From NCBI GenBank assembly GCA_913040765.1, contig CAJWIA010000023.1, forward strand, positions 1-12,105: a stretch of 12,105 nucleotides of DNA, in the 5' to 3' direction. This DNA is from an uncultured Anaerolineales bacterium. GTDB taxonomy: Bacteria > Chloroflexota > Anaerolineae > Anaerolineales > UBA11657. The notes beneath the pieces are model-generated. The model saw only the letters and a program-made list of their open reading frames with translations. It was not told the DNA's origin and searched no databases. Shown one piece after another: positions 1-9,823 of this stretch (within the stretch, counting starts at the first letter, position 1; each line of letters begins with the position of its first letter). A program made the translations under genes and the position numbers.

Positions 1-984
1 ATTCAGCGCTAAGTTGACTGCTGTTTCAATACATTTGGCTTCCTGCGCTAGCTTAAGGGAATGACGTAGCAATAGAGCAGTTGAGAGGATCATGCCAATG
101 GGATTAGCAATACCTTTTCCAGCTATATCGGGTGCCGATCCATGTATTGGCTCATATAATCCTGGTCCGCTTTCACCCATTGAAGCAGATGGAAGATTTC
201 CCATAGATCCAGTTAATACAGATGCTTCATCTGTCAGTATATCACCAAACATATTACTGGTTACCAATACGTCGAAATTAGATGGTTTTGTGATTAGGTG
301 CATTGCTGCTGCATCAACCAACAAATGGTTAAAACTAATATTTGGATGATTATCTGCAACTTCAGTTGCTATTTGACGCCATAATCTAGATGATTCAAGA
401 ACGTTTGCTTTGTCCACGGAGGTGACTTTACCTTGCCGGTCTTCAGCCAAACTACATGCTAATCGTACTATTCTCTTTATTTCATAATCCCAGTAGATCA
501 TGGAATCTACGGCATACGTGTTACCGTCTTCATTAACCCTGCGACATTTTGGCTCGCCAAAATATATCCCTCCAGTTAATTCCCGCACGACTAGTATATC
601 TACATCTGCAAGGATCTCATTTTTCAAAGGCGAAGAATCTTGCAGTTTTGGATGTGTGCTTACTGGTCTTAGGTTAGCAAACAAACCCATTTCTTTTCTT
701 AAAGCCAGCAGTCCCTGTTCTGGACGAACCTTAGCGTTTGGATCATCCCATTTAGGACCTCCAACTGCACCCAGCAAAACTGCGTCAGCCTCTAGACAAT
801 CTGCTAGGGTTTCATCCGTAAGGGCGATACCATTTTGATCAATTGAAATACCTCCCATTAAGCGTTCATCTATTTGAAGATTATGATCGAATTGACTGGC
901 CACTTTGCCCAATACTTTTTCGGCAGATGCCATGACTTCAGGACCAATACCATCACCTGGTAGTGTAACAATGCGTGCCTTCAT
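1..984 (-). CDS. leuB: 3-isopropylmalate dehydrogenase (partial, C-terminus beyond left edge)
   Basis: NAD-dependent oxidative decarboxylation of 3-isopropylmalate to 2-oxoisocaproate in leucine synthesis. With cimA next door it would also oxidise 3-methylmalate to 2-oxobutyrate. Reading from ATG at 984 gives 328 codons without a stop; the family is about 355-365 residues, so roughly 30 are missing. Visible motifs: GAVGGPKWD (72-80), substrate arginines R96, R106 and R134 ([11 protein letters not shown]), catalytic Y141 and K192, metal-binding D224, D248 and D252, and the nucleotide segment [12 protein letters not shown] (278-289), where D286 is the position that marks NAD rather than NADP use. 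These match Thermus-type LeuB in order and spacing. The start overlaps the cimA stop as ATGA, with no good Shine-Dalgarno of its own, so translational coupling is likely. Last gene of the operon inside the window; what follows is not visible. Confidence 0.96.
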   Translation of the reverse strand, partial: MKARIVTLPGDGIGPEVMASAEKVLGKVASQFDHNLQIDERLMGGISIDQNGIALTDETLADCLEADAVLLGAVGGPKWDDPNAKVRPEQGLLALRKEMGLFANLRPVSTHPKLQDSSPLKNEILADVDILVVRELTGGIYFGEPKCRRVNEDGNTYAVDSMIYWDYEIKRIVRLACSLAEDRQGKVTSVDKANVLESSRLWRQIATEVADNHPNISFNHLLVDAAAMHLITKPSNFDVLVTSNMFGDILTDEASVLTGSMGNLPSASMGESGPGLYEPIHGSAPDIAGKGIANPIGMILSTALLLRHSLKLAQEAKCIETAVNLALN

Positions 985-2543
985 GTTAATAGCAGCCCAT
1001 ATTCAATACCGTCAATTAATGCTTGCCAGCTCGCTTCGATAATATTGGTGCTTGTTCCTACAGTGCTCCAGCGTTCTCGTTCATTGTGCATATCAATTAG
1101 CACACGAGTGAGTGATGCGGTTCCGTCGCGACCATCTAAAATCCTTACCTTAAAGTCTGACAAATGTATATCATTCAGCTTTGGATAAGTGGGCAAAATA
1201 GCCTTACGCAATGCTATGTTGAGAGCATTTACTGGCCCATTTCCATCACCAGCTGTGTGAACTTCCTTTTTATTGATAAGTATTTTTACTAGTGATTCAG
1301 AGAACATTCCACGTCCCTGACGGTGTTGAACTGTAGCTGAGTAATCTAAAAACTCAAATGGAGGATTGTAGTCAGGTTGACGGCGTTTTAACCGTATTGC
1401 TACAGAAGCTTCTGCTGCCTCAAATGAGAACCCCTGCGACTCTAAATCCTTGATTTCTGAAAGGACCTCAGTCACCGTTTCTCTGTTGCCTAACTGCATT
1501 CCGAATTCTTCTGCTTTAGCAATCAAGTTGCCGTGACCCGATAGCTCTGATACTACAGTACGCATTTCATTCCCCACGAGTTCGGGATTGACATGTTGGT
1601 AACTATGTGAGTTGCGACGCATAGCTGCTACATGTATACCACCCTTATGCGTAAATGCACTGTGCCCTACATAAGACTGATGTTCATCAGGAGAGAGATT
1701 GGCGACCTCAGCCACAAAATGTGCTAAGTCGTACAGATCGCTAAGGTTACCTTCGGGCAGGCATGTTACACCCATTTTTAATTCTAAATCTGGCAAAATA
1801 CTGCACAAATTGGCATTGCCACACCGTTCTCCATAGCCATTAACAGTGCCTTGAATGTGTGTAACACCTTCGCGTACTGCTATAAGTGTATTAGCAACAG
1901 CACATCCAGAATCGTCATGTGTGTGTATGCCTAAAGTAGTATCAATTTGTTTTTTTACATCATGTATCACAGAAGCTATTTGCCATGGCATAGTACCACC
2001 ATTGGTGTCACAAAGTACTATGGTATCGGCACCTCCACTCTGGGCTGCAAGTATTGTTTCCATAGCATAATCTGGGTCAGCGTTAAATCCATCAAAAAAA
2101 TGTTCCGCATCATAAATAACTTCTTTTTTATGATGTTTCAGATGAGCTACACTGTCTTGAATCATGCGTAGATTTTCTTCTTGTGTGGTTTTGATTACAT
2201 CAGTTACGTGTAATGTCCATGATTTACCTACAAGTGTGCATGTAGGAGTATTTGCGAGTATTAAAGCCTGTAGATTGCTATCTTCCTCTGGTTTAGAGTC
2301 TGCACGGCACGTGGATCCAAATGCGCTGATTCGAGCAGTTTTAAGATCTAATTCAGGCATTCGATCAAAGAATTCAACATCTTTGGGGTTAGATCCGGGC
2401 CAGCCTCCTTCAATATAACTTACACCAAGATCGTCAAGACGCTGAGCTATACGAAGTTTGTCATCACAGGACAGTGATATTCCCTCGCGTTGTGTACCAT
2501 CACGTAAGGTCGTATCATAGATTTTTATGTAATTATCTAACAT
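981..2543 (-). CDS. cimA: (R)-citramalate synthase
   Basis: Condenses pyruvate and acetyl-CoA to citramalate, the entry to threonine-independent isoleucine synthesis. 520 residues, normal for the CimA branch of the LeuA-like DRE-TIM family. N-terminal TIM barrel: [12 protein letters not shown] (10-21) with catalytic R14 and metal ligand D15, [11 protein letters not shown] (45-55), GKSWTLHV (106-113), [10 protein letters not shown] (144-153), metal histidines H207 and H209 (HTHDD), and [12 protein letters not shown] (235-246). The [14 protein letters not shown] and [10 protein letters not shown] signatures separate it from isopropylmalate and homocitrate synthases. A C-terminal regulatory (LeuA-dimer type) domain covers about 390-520, with [15 protein letters not shown] (432-446); in this family it binds the feedback inhibitor, usually isoleucine. 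The start overlaps the last 7 bases of leuD, and the stop overlaps the leuB start. Placement among leuCDB fits shared use of those enzymes. The substrate call is strong by motif but rests on family knowledge. Confidence 0.92.
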   Translation of the reverse strand: MLDNYIKIYDTTLRDGTQREGISLSCDDKLRIAQRLDDLGVSYIEGGWPGSNPKDVEFFDRMPELDLKTARISAFGSTCRADSKPEEDSNLQALILANTPTCTLVGKSWTLHVTDVIKTTQEENLRMIQDSVAHLKHHKKEVIYDAEHFFDGFNADPDYAMETILAAQSGGADTIVLCDTNGGTMPWQIASVIHDVKKQIDTTLGIHTHDDSGCAVANTLIAVREGVTHIQGTVNGYGERCGNANLCSILPDLELKMGVTCLPEGNLSDLYDLAHFVAEVANLSPDEHQSYVGHSAFTHKGGIHVAAMRRNSHSYQHVNPELVGNEMRTVVSELSGHGNLIAKAEEFGMQLGNRETVTEVLSEIKDLESQGFSFEAAEASVAIRLKRRQPDYNPPFEFLDYSATVQHRQGRGMFSESLVKILINKKEVHTAGDGNGPVNALNIALRKAILPTYPKLNDIHLSDFKVRILDGRDGTASLTRVLIDMHNERERWSTVGTSTNIIEASWQALIDGIEYGLLLT

Positions 2544-3121
2544 GTTGACTCATAAGCCTCTATTAGTGATTCGTGTGATAGGATGTAACCAAGTTGATCT
2601 ACCCCAGTAAGAAGACAGTTTTTTGCAAAACTGTCTATTGGAAATGTGACAGCAGTGCTTCTAGGTATCGTTAAAGTCTGAGAAGCAAGATTTATGGAAA
2701 GTTCTGAGTCTGGTGATTGTGCGACTAATTCAAACAATGATTGATGAATATCCTTGTTAACAACTATCGGCAAGAGCGCATTTTTTAAAGCATTATTACG
2801 AAAAATGTCGGCGAAAGATGTCGATATCACTGCATTTATACCCCAAGCAGTTAGAGCCCACGGCGCATGCTCTCGGGATGATCCACATCCAAAATTGTCA
2901 CCAGCCAAAATGATTTTTGCATCCTGGTTTTGCTGTTGGTTAAGTACAAAGTCAGGTTTGACGGAACCATCGCTATTGTAACGCCAGTCAGAGAAAAGTG
3001 CTTCTCCCAGACCGTTCTTGTCTGTTACCTTCAGGAATCGAGCTGGAATGATTTGGTCAGTGTCTATATTACGATTAGGTATCACAATGACTTTAGATTT
3101 GAGATGAGTGAATTTGGCCAT
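2537..3121 (-). CDS. leuD: 3-isopropylmalate dehydratase, small subunit
   Basis: Swivelling small subunit of isopropylmalate isomerase; pairs with LeuC to isomerise 2-isopropylmalate to 3-isopropylmalate, and probably citramalate to 3-methylmalate here. 194 residues, the longer bacterial LeuD type (Escherichia-like, about 200) rather than the roughly 165-residue archaeal type; this agrees with the long LeuC beside it. Motifs: IPNRNIDTDQIIPARFLK (14-31), GDNFGCGSSREHAPWAL (74-90), the aconitase-superfamily substrate loop, FADIFRNNALKNALLPI (103-119), and the C-terminal LLTGVDQLGYIL (170-181). Start ATG at 3121 is one base after the leuC stop and is preceded by a GGAG site lying inside the leuC 3' end, so the two subunits are probably made by coupled translation. 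The 3' end overlaps the cimA start by 7 bases. Confidence 0.96.
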   Translation of the reverse strand: MAKFTHLKSKVIVIPNRNIDTDQIIPARFLKVTDKNGLGEALFSDWRYNSDGSVKPDFVLNQQQNQDAKIILAGDNFGCGSSREHAPWALTAWGINAVISTSFADIFRNNALKNALLPIVVNKDIHQSLFELVAQSPDSELSINLASQTLTIPRSTAVTFPIDSFAKNCLLTGVDQLGYILSHESLIEAYESTC

Positions 3122-3122
3122 T

Positions 3123-4532
3123 TTATATCATCTCCCTAACATCTGATATTGCGCCCCTCACTGCTGTTGCAGCTGCTGTGAGAGGAGATGCCAGGAAGGT
3201 GCGTGCACCTTTCCCCTGGCGACCTTCAAAATTCCGGTTGCTAGTACTGACAGCATATTGTCCAGGTTCGACTTGGTCTCCATTCATTGCTATACACATG
3301 GAACAGCCTGCTTCACGCCATTCGGCACCGGCTTCAGTAAACACTTGGTCTAAGCCTTCAGATTCAGCTTGTATTTTCACTGATTGTGAACCAGGTACTA
3401 CTAACATTCTTATGTTTTCTGCAACCCGCCGACCTTCTAGGACTTTGGCTGCTAATCGTAGATCAGAAATACGGCCGTTAGTACAGCTTCCTATGAATAC
3501 AACATCGACAGGATGTCCTAACAGTGGTTGTCCTGGTTGTAATTCCATATAAGTGAGCGAATCCTCCAAGTTATGTCGTTTGTCTGGATCACTATAGTTG
3601 TTCGGATTCGGAATCCGGCCTGTAATTTGAAGTCCCATGCTTGGATTTGTACCAAAAGTTATCATTGGTTCAAGTGACGATGCATCCAGTGTTATAGATT
3701 GGTCATAAATAGCTTCTCCGTCAGTAGAAAGTTTTTTCCACGACTTAATAGCTTTATCCCATTCAATTCCCTTAGGAGAGTGTTCGCGTCCAGCCAGATA
3801 TTCGAAGGTTGTGTCATCAGGGGCAACCATGCCAGCACGAGCTCCACCTTCAATCGACATATTGCATATGGTCATTCTTTCTTCCATTGTAAGGCCGCGG
3901 ATTGCTTCACCGGTGTATTCAAATACATGACCTGTACCACCACCAATACCTATTTGGGCTATCAGTGCTAATATTATGTCTTTTGCAGATACACCTATTC
4001 CCAGTTTGCCTGATAAGTTCACTTGGAATGTTTTAGGTTGGTGTTGGAGTAGGCATTGACTGGCCAGCACATGTTCTACCTCGCTGGTGCCTATTCCAAA
4101 GGCCAGAGCTCCAAATGCACCATGTGTTGACGTGTGGCTATCACCACATACTATGGTCATGCCAGGCTGTGTTCGTCCGAGTTCAGGACCTATAACATGT
4201 ACTATACCCCTCATAGGAGAGTCCATTCCATAAAGTTCTATGTCAAACTCCTCACAGTTTTCAGCGAGTTGTTGTAGTTGTGCAGCTGCTTGAGTGTCTG
4301 CCATAGGGATTGAAAGTGGTGTAGTAGGAATTGAGTGATCCATTGTCGCAAGTGTATGTGTTGGGCGTCGTACTTTCAATCCGCGTTCTCGTAATCCGGT
4401 AAATGCCTGCGGGGATGTGACTTCATGGACCAAGTGCAGGTCGATATATAACACCGCCGGGGACTTTGGTTCTTGTGTCACTATATGTGAGTGCCAAATC
4501 TTTTCAAAAAGTGTAAGTGGATTAGAACTCAT
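3123..4532 (-). CDS. leuC: 3-isopropylmalate dehydratase, large subunit
   Basis: [4Fe-4S] catalytic subunit of isopropylmalate isomerase (aconitase superfamily), working with LeuD. 469 residues, matching the long bacterial LeuC (Escherichia about 466) and not the about 420-residue archaeal-type form. Cluster cysteines are all present: C350 in GSCTNGR, and C410 and C413 in GCSMC. Other family blocks: [14 protein letters not shown] (31-44), MDHSIPT (64-70), [21 protein letters not shown] (128-148), [16 protein letters not shown] (224-239), and [12 protein letters not shown] (429-440). Starts at ATG 4532 with a GGAG site nine bases upstream. It lies 17 bases after leuA and one base before leuD. 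Dual use for leucine and citramalate routes is inferred from cimA in the same operon. Confidence 0.97.
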   Translation of the reverse strand: MSSNPLTLFEKIWHSHIVTQEPKSPAVLYIDLHLVHEVTSPQAFTGLRERGLKVRRPTHTLATMDHSIPTTPLSIPMADTQAAAQLQQLAENCEEFDIELYGMDSPMRGIVHVIGPELGRTQPGMTIVCGDSHTSTHGAFGALAFGIGTSEVEHVLASQCLLQHQPKTFQVNLSGKLGIGVSAKDIILALIAQIGIGGGTGHVFEYTGEAIRGLTMEERMTICNMSIEGGARAGMVAPDDTTFEYLAGREHSPKGIEWDKAIKSWKKLSTDGEAIYDQSITLDASSLEPMITFGTNPSMGLQITGRIPNPNNYSDPDKRHNLEDSLTYMELQPGQPLLGHPVDVVFIGSCTNGRISDLRLAAKVLEGRRVAENIRMLVVPGSQSVKIQAESEGLDQVFTEAGAEWREAGCSMCIAMNGDQVEPGQYAVSTSNRNFEGRQGKGARTFLASPLTAAATAVRGAISDVREMI

Positions 4533-4549
4533 AAGAAAGCACTCCGTTT

Positions 4550-6196
4550 TTAGTCGTTAGTAATAGCATCGTTGTTATTGGTATGTAAATCTAATGCTCC
4601 AATTGCCTTGTTTAAGGCATTTACGTAAGCTCGTGCACTGGCAACAAAAATATCTGTACTGGCTCCATGTCCTCCGAAAGATCTATACTGCATTTGCTCT
4701 CTCTGCGGGGATAGGCGTTTGGGAGCTGACACTTTTTCTGAATCTATTTGTATCCGCACAGTAACCTCACCAATCGCATCTATTCCTTCAGTCACTGCAT
4801 TTACGTTATATTCCGTCAGTTCATTCGGCAATTCTATGATGTGGTCTATAGCACTGTAACAAGCGTCTACTGGTCCAGTGCCAATGGATGCATGCTCTAT
4901 CAGCAGTCCGTTAGAGTCAACTATTCGTACTGTTGCTGTAGGTAAACCTAGGGTGCCACACACTACTTGCACATCCTGCAACTTAAATACTTCTATAGGT
5001 TGATTTATTTCATCAGTAATTAACACTTCTATGTCTGCGTCTGTGATCACTTTTTTCTTTTCGGCTACTCTCTTGAAACGGTTAAAAACGTCTTTTAAAT
5101 CTTTATCGCTAAGTTCGTAGCCTAGCTCCTGTAGTCGTACTCGAAGAGCATGGCGTCCAGAATGTTTACCCAAAACTAGTTTGGATTGTGATAACCCTAC
5201 TGTTTCAGGACGCATAATCTCGTAGGTTTCTTCATGTTTGAGCATTCCGTCCTGATGGATGCCAGCTTCATGCGCGAAAGCATTTGCTCCCACTATAGCT
5301 TTGTTGGGTTGCACCACTATTCCAGTGTAATTGCTGACCATGCGACTAGTGCGCACAATTTGAGTGGTGTCTATACCATGTTCAAGTTCAAATATTGACT
5401 TTCTCGTTTGTAAAGTCATAACAACTTCTTCTAGGGAAGTGTTTCCGGCACGTTCGCCAATTCCGTTAATGGTTACTTCTGCCTGTCTTGCACCGGCTCT
5501 AATACCCGCTAGAGTGTTTGCCGTGGCCATACCTAAGTCATTGTGACAATGTACTGAAAGAATTACTTTTTCTATTCCGGGCGTATTAGCAACAATTCCA
5601 GCGATGAGTGCTCCAAACTCATCCGGAGTGGTATATCCCACAGTATCAGGTATATTTAATGTGGTTGCGCCAGATTTTATCGCCTGTTCTAACACTGTGT
5701 AGAGGAAATCCGGTTGGCTACGACCAGCATCCTCTGGGCTAAATTCTACATTATCACACAGTTGTTTGGCGTATGCGACTGCGTGCTTTACTCTATCTAT
5801 CACTTCTTCGGGGTCCATACGCAGTTTGTGTCGCATGTGTATTTCAGAGGTAGCAAGGAAAGTATGAATACGTGGGTGGTCGGCACTTTGTATGGCTTCC
5901 CAAGCAGCATCAATATCCTGTTCTGATGCTCGAGCTAAACCGCATATTGTAGGAGTGTGTTTATATTCTTCCCCTAATTTGGTCAGGGAATCTTCTCGAC
6001 CTATTTCATTAGCTATACCCTGTACTGCAGCTAAATCATCTGGAGATGCAGCTGGGAAACCAGCTTCAATAATGTCAACTCCAAGTCTAGCTAATTGTCT
6101 AGCAACCTCGAGTTTTTCTGAACTGGTGAGAGTTGCACCTGGTGATTGTTCACCATCTCTTAGCGTAGTATCGAAAAAACGAATATACTTTGTCAT
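4550..6196 (-). CDS. leuA: 2-isopropylmalate synthase
   Basis: First committed step of leucine synthesis: 2-oxoisovalerate plus acetyl-CoA to 2-isopropylmalate. 548 residues, slightly longer than the usual 510-525 of bacterial LeuA type 1; the excess is a loop near 66-80 and a hydrophilic Asn/Asp-rich tail (539-548). Barrel motifs: [16 protein letters not shown] (8-23) with catalytic R13 and metal ligand D14, EAGFPAASP (44-52), [12 protein letters not shown] (149-160), metal histidines H216 and H218 in HCHNDLG, and [14 protein letters not shown] (244-257). The linker region has HEAGIHQDG (309-317). The C-terminal regulatory domain (about 400-535) keeps the [20 protein letters not shown] segment (509-528), so leucine feedback inhibition is expected. 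Sits 22 bases after ilvC and 17 before leuC. The only Shine-Dalgarno candidate is a weak GAGG about 13 bases upstream. Clearly distinct from the cimA paralogue in the same operon. Confidence 0.96.
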   Translation of the reverse strand: MTKYIRFFDTTLRDGEQSPGATLTSSEKLEVARQLARLGVDIIEAGFPAASPDDLAAVQGIANEIGREDSLTKLGEEYKHTPTICGLARASEQDIDAAWEAIQSADHPRIHTFLATSEIHMRHKLRMDPEEVIDRVKHAVAYAKQLCDNVEFSPEDAGRSQPDFLYTVLEQAIKSGATTLNIPDTVGYTTPDEFGALIAGIVANTPGIEKVILSVHCHNDLGMATANTLAGIRAGARQAEVTINGIGERAGNTSLEEVVMTLQTRKSIFELEHGIDTTQIVRTSRMVSNYTGIVVQPNKAIVGANAFAHEAGIHQDGMLKHEETYEIMRPETVGLSQSKLVLGKHSGRHALRVRLQELGYELSDKDLKDVFNRFKRVAEKKKVITDADIEVLITDEINQPIEVFKLQDVQVVCGTLGLPTATVRIVDSNGLLIEHASIGTGPVDACYSAIDHIIELPNELTEYNVNAVTEGIDAIGEVTVRIQIDSEKVSAPKRLSPQREQMQYRSFGGHGASTDIFVASARAYVNALNKAIGALDLHTNNNDAITND

Positions 6197-6218
6197 GACA
6201 AATTAATTGCCTCGTTTA

Positions 6219-7277
<1,059 letters not shown>

Positions 7278-7296
7278 TTATAATCTGTGCTTTTTA

Positions 7297-7830
7297 TTAA
7301 TCTTGCTTGGTTTGTATAGTTTCAAATAGTGAGGGATCAGAATAATCCTGGTCATCCCCTGGTTGTATTGCTATCACTCCAGTACGCTGTACTTCAACTA
7401 TTCTGAATGGCTCTAGCATTTGTAGTAAACGCGTAACTTCTTCTGCTGTACCACTAATTTCAAGCACAAGAGTCTGAGATGCAGTATCTACAATATTAGC
7501 GTGAAATACATCCGCTATTTGTACAATTTCACTTCGAGTTTTACTATCAGCTTTTACTTTGATAAGGGCTAGTTCTCGAGCTACTGGAGATTTATGTGTT
7601 AAATCATCAACTCGTAGAACATTGACTAGTTTGTACAGGTTAGCTTCAATGCGTCTAGCTACGTTTTCGTCTTCAGCATCTACCATTATGGTCATTCGAG
7701 AAATTCCAGGCCTGTTAGTATGACCTACGGCTAAAGATTCAATATTAAAACCGCGTCGACGGAATAATGATGCTACTCTATTTAGAACACCAGGTTTATC
7801 TTCGACGTAGGCAATAATTGTGTGTATCAT
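7297..7830 (-). CDS. ilvN: acetolactate synthase, small regulatory subunit
   Basis: Regulatory partner of IlvB; activates the catalytic subunit and confers valine feedback inhibition. 177 residues, typical of the IlvH/IlvN family. An N-terminal ACT domain (about 3-75) holds DKPGVLNRVASLFRRRGFNIESL (11-33 region) and SRMTIMV (44-50). G14 and N29 correspond in position to residues whose substitution makes Escherichia IlvH valine-resistant, so the valine site looks intact. A second, C-terminal domain (about 85-160) ends in VQRTGVIAIQPG (147-158), followed by a short acidic tail. ATG 7830 lies 19 bases after the ilvB stop, with a purine-rich GGAGTAGAG stretch upstream. Gene order ilvB-ilvN-ilvC is the common one. 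Confidence 0.96.
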   Translation of the reverse strand: MIHTIIAYVEDKPGVLNRVASLFRRRGFNIESLAVGHTNRPGISRMTIMVDAEDENVARRIEANLYKLVNVLRVDDLTHKSPVARELALIKVKADSKTRSEIVQIADVFHANIVDTASQTLVLEISGTAEEVTRLLQMLEPFRIVEVQRTGVIAIQPGDDQDYSDPSLFETIQTKQD

Positions 7831-7849
7831 ACCATTACTCTACTCCAAT

Positions 7850-9550
7850 CTACCATTCGATCTCTGGTTTTGGTCTTCTTATCATATCATCCAAGTCTGC
7901 TCCAGTAGCTACCATTGGATATACTGAATCTTCTTTTTCAACTTCGAAGTCTATTACTACTACCCCTGGTGTACTTTGTGCTTTTCGGACAGCTGTTTCC
8001 ACGTCTTCGCGTTTTGATACTCGAATACCAGTGGCACGGTGAGCCTCTGCTAGTTTCACAAAGTCAGGACTAAGCATTGGAGTAGCAGAATAACGACCAT
8101 CATAAAAAAACTCTTGCCATTGTCGGACCATCCCCAAATATCCATTGTTAATTATAGCTACATTTAGGTCAATATTTTCCTGAGCTAGAGTAGTGAGTTC
8201 TGCTGCGGTCATCTGAAATCCGCCATCTCCGCAGATGACCCATACTTCTTTCTCGGGACAAGACAACTTTGCTCCCATAGCTGCTGGTAGTGCAAATCCC
8301 ATTGTTCCTAGACCGCCGGAAGTAATCAAAGATCGAGGGGTATCATGATGATAATATTGAGTTTCCCACATCTGATGTTGTCCGACATCAGTTACGACTA
8401 ATGCGTCTCCGTTTGTTAGACGCCAGATATCATGAATAACATGAGCAGCATAAAGATGTCCCATATCAGGCATGTGCTTGATATCACGCACAGCTGAGTC
8501 TCCCCTATGTGATTCAATTTTACTTAGCCACTCTTTACGGTTGCCCTGATCAGTATGTGACGTGAGTTTTGCTAGCATTTCTCGTAAATCACCTACAATT
8601 GCAACATCGACTTTAACATTCTTATCTATCTCGGTAGGGTCGATTTCTATATGGATTTTCTTAGCATGTTTAGCATAATTAGCCAAATTGCCAGTGACAC
8701 GATCATCAAATCGCATTCCAAATGCTAGAAGTAGATCAGATTCTTGTATAGCAGTGTTTACCCATGCTTCTCCATGCATACCCATCATACCCAGATTAAG
8801 TGGATGAGATGCTGGAAATCCGCCAAGACCCAACAATGTCATAGACAGTGGGATATTGGTGCGTTCCACAAATTTCAGAAGTTCTGCCATGGCGCCCGAT
8901 GCAATAACGCCCTGTCCGGCTAAAATGATAGGGCGTTCAGCGTTATTTATTAAATCGGCAGCTTCTTGAAAAGTTCGTTGGTCCGCACTCATATCAGGAC
9001 GATAACCCGGCAGTTTGACAGGTTTGTCGATCCATTGGAATTCTATTTTTTCATTTTGCACATCTTTTGCAATGTCAACTAGAACAGGACCTTGTCTGCC
9101 TGAACGGGCTATGTAAAATGCTTCACGCAGCGTGTCTGCAAGTTCTGCTATTTCGGTTACTAGATAGTTGTGCTTAGTGATTGGGAGTGTTACTCCTGTT
9201 ACATCAGTTTCTTGAAATGCATCAGTACCGATGACTTGTGAAGGCACTTGTCCAGTAATACAAACTATAGGTGAAGAGTCGAGCATAGCTGTGGCAATCC
9301 CTGTCACTAGGTTAGTTGCTCCAGGTCCTGAAGTGGCCATGGCAACTCCCACCTCGCCTGAAGCTCTTGCATAACCATCTGCTGCATGGGCAGCGCCTTG
9401 TTCATGTCTGGTGAGGACATGATGAATATTGTAGTCCAGCATGGCATCATAAATTGGCATTATGGCACCACCAGGATAGCCAAAGATGAGTTCAACACCT
9501 TCCTTCACTAAAACTTCCATAGTGATTTGTGCTCCGCTCAAAATAGGCAT
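7850..9550 (-). CDS. ilvB: acetolactate synthase, large catalytic subunit
   Basis: Thiamine-diphosphate enzyme making 2-acetolactate from two pyruvates, or 2-aceto-2-hydroxybutyrate from pyruvate plus 2-oxobutyrate. I start it at ATG 9550 (566 residues): AAGGAG at 9559-9564 lies eight bases upstream, while the in-frame TTG at 9556 would be only two bases from that site. Three-domain ThDP fold: FGYPGGAIMPIYD (23-35), catalytic glutamate E50 in TRHEQGAAHAADGYARA, SGPGATN (74-80), a central FAD-binding domain with GMRFDDRV (278-285), and the ThDP motif GDGGFQMTAAEL to INN (441 to 469). W478 is the residue at the herbicide-contact site of plant and yeast enzymes. GFPASHPLNLGMMGMHGEAW (244-263) resembles Chloroflexus-group homologues. 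First structural gene of the operon, placed directly behind the leader attenuator. Confidence 0.97.
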   Translation of the reverse strand: MPILSGAQITMEVLVKEGVELIFGYPGGAIMPIYDAMLDYNIHHVLTRHEQGAAHAADGYARASGEVGVAMATSGPGATNLVTGIATAMLDSSPIVCITGQVPSQVIGTDAFQETDVTGVTLPITKHNYLVTEIAELADTLREAFYIARSGRQGPVLVDIAKDVQNEKIEFQWIDKPVKLPGYRPDMSADQRTFQEAADLINNAERPIILAGQGVIASGAMAELLKFVERTNIPLSMTLLGLGGFPASHPLNLGMMGMHGEAWVNTAIQESDLLLAFGMRFDDRVTGNLANYAKHAKKIHIEIDPTEIDKNVKVDVAIVGDLREMLAKLTSHTDQGNRKEWLSKIESHRGDSAVRDIKHMPDMGHLYAAHVIHDIWRLTNGDALVVTDVGQHQMWETQYYHHDTPRSLITSGGLGTMGFALPAAMGAKLSCPEKEVWVICGDGGFQMTAAELTTLAQENIDLNVAIINNGYLGMVRQWQEFFYDGRYSATPMLSPDFVKLAEAHRATGIRVSKREDVETAVRKAQSTPGVVVIDFEVEKEDSVYPMVATGADLDDMIRRPKPEIEW

Positions 9551-9558
9551 CTGCAACT

Positions 9559-9564
9559 CTCCTT
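9559..9564 (-). promoter_or_regulatory. ilvB ribosome binding site
   Basis: AAGGAG on the minus strand, eight bases before ATG 9550. It decides the start: the TTG two codons upstream (9554-9556) is only two bases from this site, too close to be used with it. Confidence 0.85.
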
Positions 9565-9633
9565 GTCAAATCCGCTCTAGTTAGCTCAATAAATCCTCGG
9601 ATTACTACTGCATTTATGACACTATCTATATAT

Positions 9634-9664
9634 AAAAAAAGCCGCTCCTTTGTGTGGGGCGGCT
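9634..9664 (-). terminator. intrinsic terminator of the ilv leader (attenuator)
   Basis: On the minus strand AGCCGC pairs with GCGGCT (six contiguous pairs), continued inward after a C/A mismatch by CC with GG, around a loop of about seven bases. It is followed directly by seven T (9634-9640). It lies about 29 bases after the leader-ORF stop and 84 bases before ilvB, so it would end transcription before the structural genes unless prevented. On the plus strand the stem is followed by no T tract, so it acts only in the ilv direction. Confidence 0.88.
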
Positions 9665-9728
9665 CGTATGTTTCTCTTCTTCAGCTTGGATACTAGTGTT
9701 TGTTTATCCTAGCTGGGGCCATCCCACA
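9653..9728 (-). promoter_or_regulatory. predicted antiterminator structure of the ilv leader
   Basis: The minus-strand segment TGTGGGATGGC (9718-9728), inside leader codons 24-27, can pair with GCCGCCCCACA (9653-9663), which contains the 5' arm of the terminator. Ten of eleven positions pair (one G-U, one A/C mismatch). Between the arms, CAGCTAGGATA (9705-9715) and TATCCAAGCTG (9682-9692) form a ten-pair hairpin with one A/A mismatch, whose loop holds the leader stop codon. That hairpin would bring the long-range arms together. Pairing with the terminator arm and the terminator hairpin exclude each other. Predicted by eye; no energies computed. Confidence 0.65.
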
Positions 9729-9797
9729 TGAGTCAGACTCCTCTACAATAACAAGGAGTACAAACAATAACGATAGCACCAGCAATAAGAAATACAT
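9693..9797 (-). CDS. ilv operon leader peptide, Leu/Val-rich
   Basis: A 34-codon ORF from ATG 9797 to TAG 9693-9695. The N-terminal 18 residues, MYFLLLVLSLLFVLLVIV, contain eight Leu, four Val and one Ile. The rest (EESDSCG, then MAPARINKH) is ordinary. It is too short to be found by length, but its place between a promoter and a T-tract terminator ahead of ilvB is that of an attenuation leader: a ribosome starved for charged Leu or Val tRNA would stall in codons 4-18. AGGA at 9811-9814 is 12 bases from the ATG; an in-frame TTG three codons further up is better spaced and could be the real start. The eight Leu codons include all six synonymous triplets. The alternative, a small single-span membrane protein, is possible from the hydrophobic run, but the surrounding RNA elements favour a cis-acting leader. 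Confidence 0.8.
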   Translation of the reverse strand: MYFLLLVLSLLFVLLVIVEESDSCGMAPARINKH

Positions 9798-9809
9798 TAT
9801 CAACAAATA

Positions 9810-9819
9810 TCCTATAGGA
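9810..9819. promoter_or_regulatory. palindrome at the predicted ilv transcription start
   Basis: TCCTATAGGA is a perfect 10-base palindrome spanning the inferred +1 of the ilv promoter. Position suits a repressor site, but its length gives weak evidence. Its half-site CCTAT/ATAGG recurs in the glnA leader palindrome at 11390-11404. Confidence 0.3.
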
Positions 9820-9823
9820 ATCT

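Noticed and set aside
92..838. Plus-strand open frames opposite leuB
   Set aside because: Shadow frames of a well-conserved minus-strand gene, with no family resemblance; the same holds for the other plus-strand frames across the window.
9554..9556. TTG as ilvB start
   Set aside because: Only two bases from the AAGGAG site; ATG 9548-9550 has the proper eight-base spacing.
9564..9569. TTGACA just upstream of ilvB as a second promoter
   Set aside because: Its -10 would fall inside the ilvB coding start and no -10-like hexamer is there; it also overlaps the ribosome binding site.
9569..9603. AATCCG/CGGATT inverted repeat just before the ilvB ribosome binding site
   Set aside because: Six pairs with a 23-base loop and no competing partner recognised; too weak to call a regulatory hairpin.
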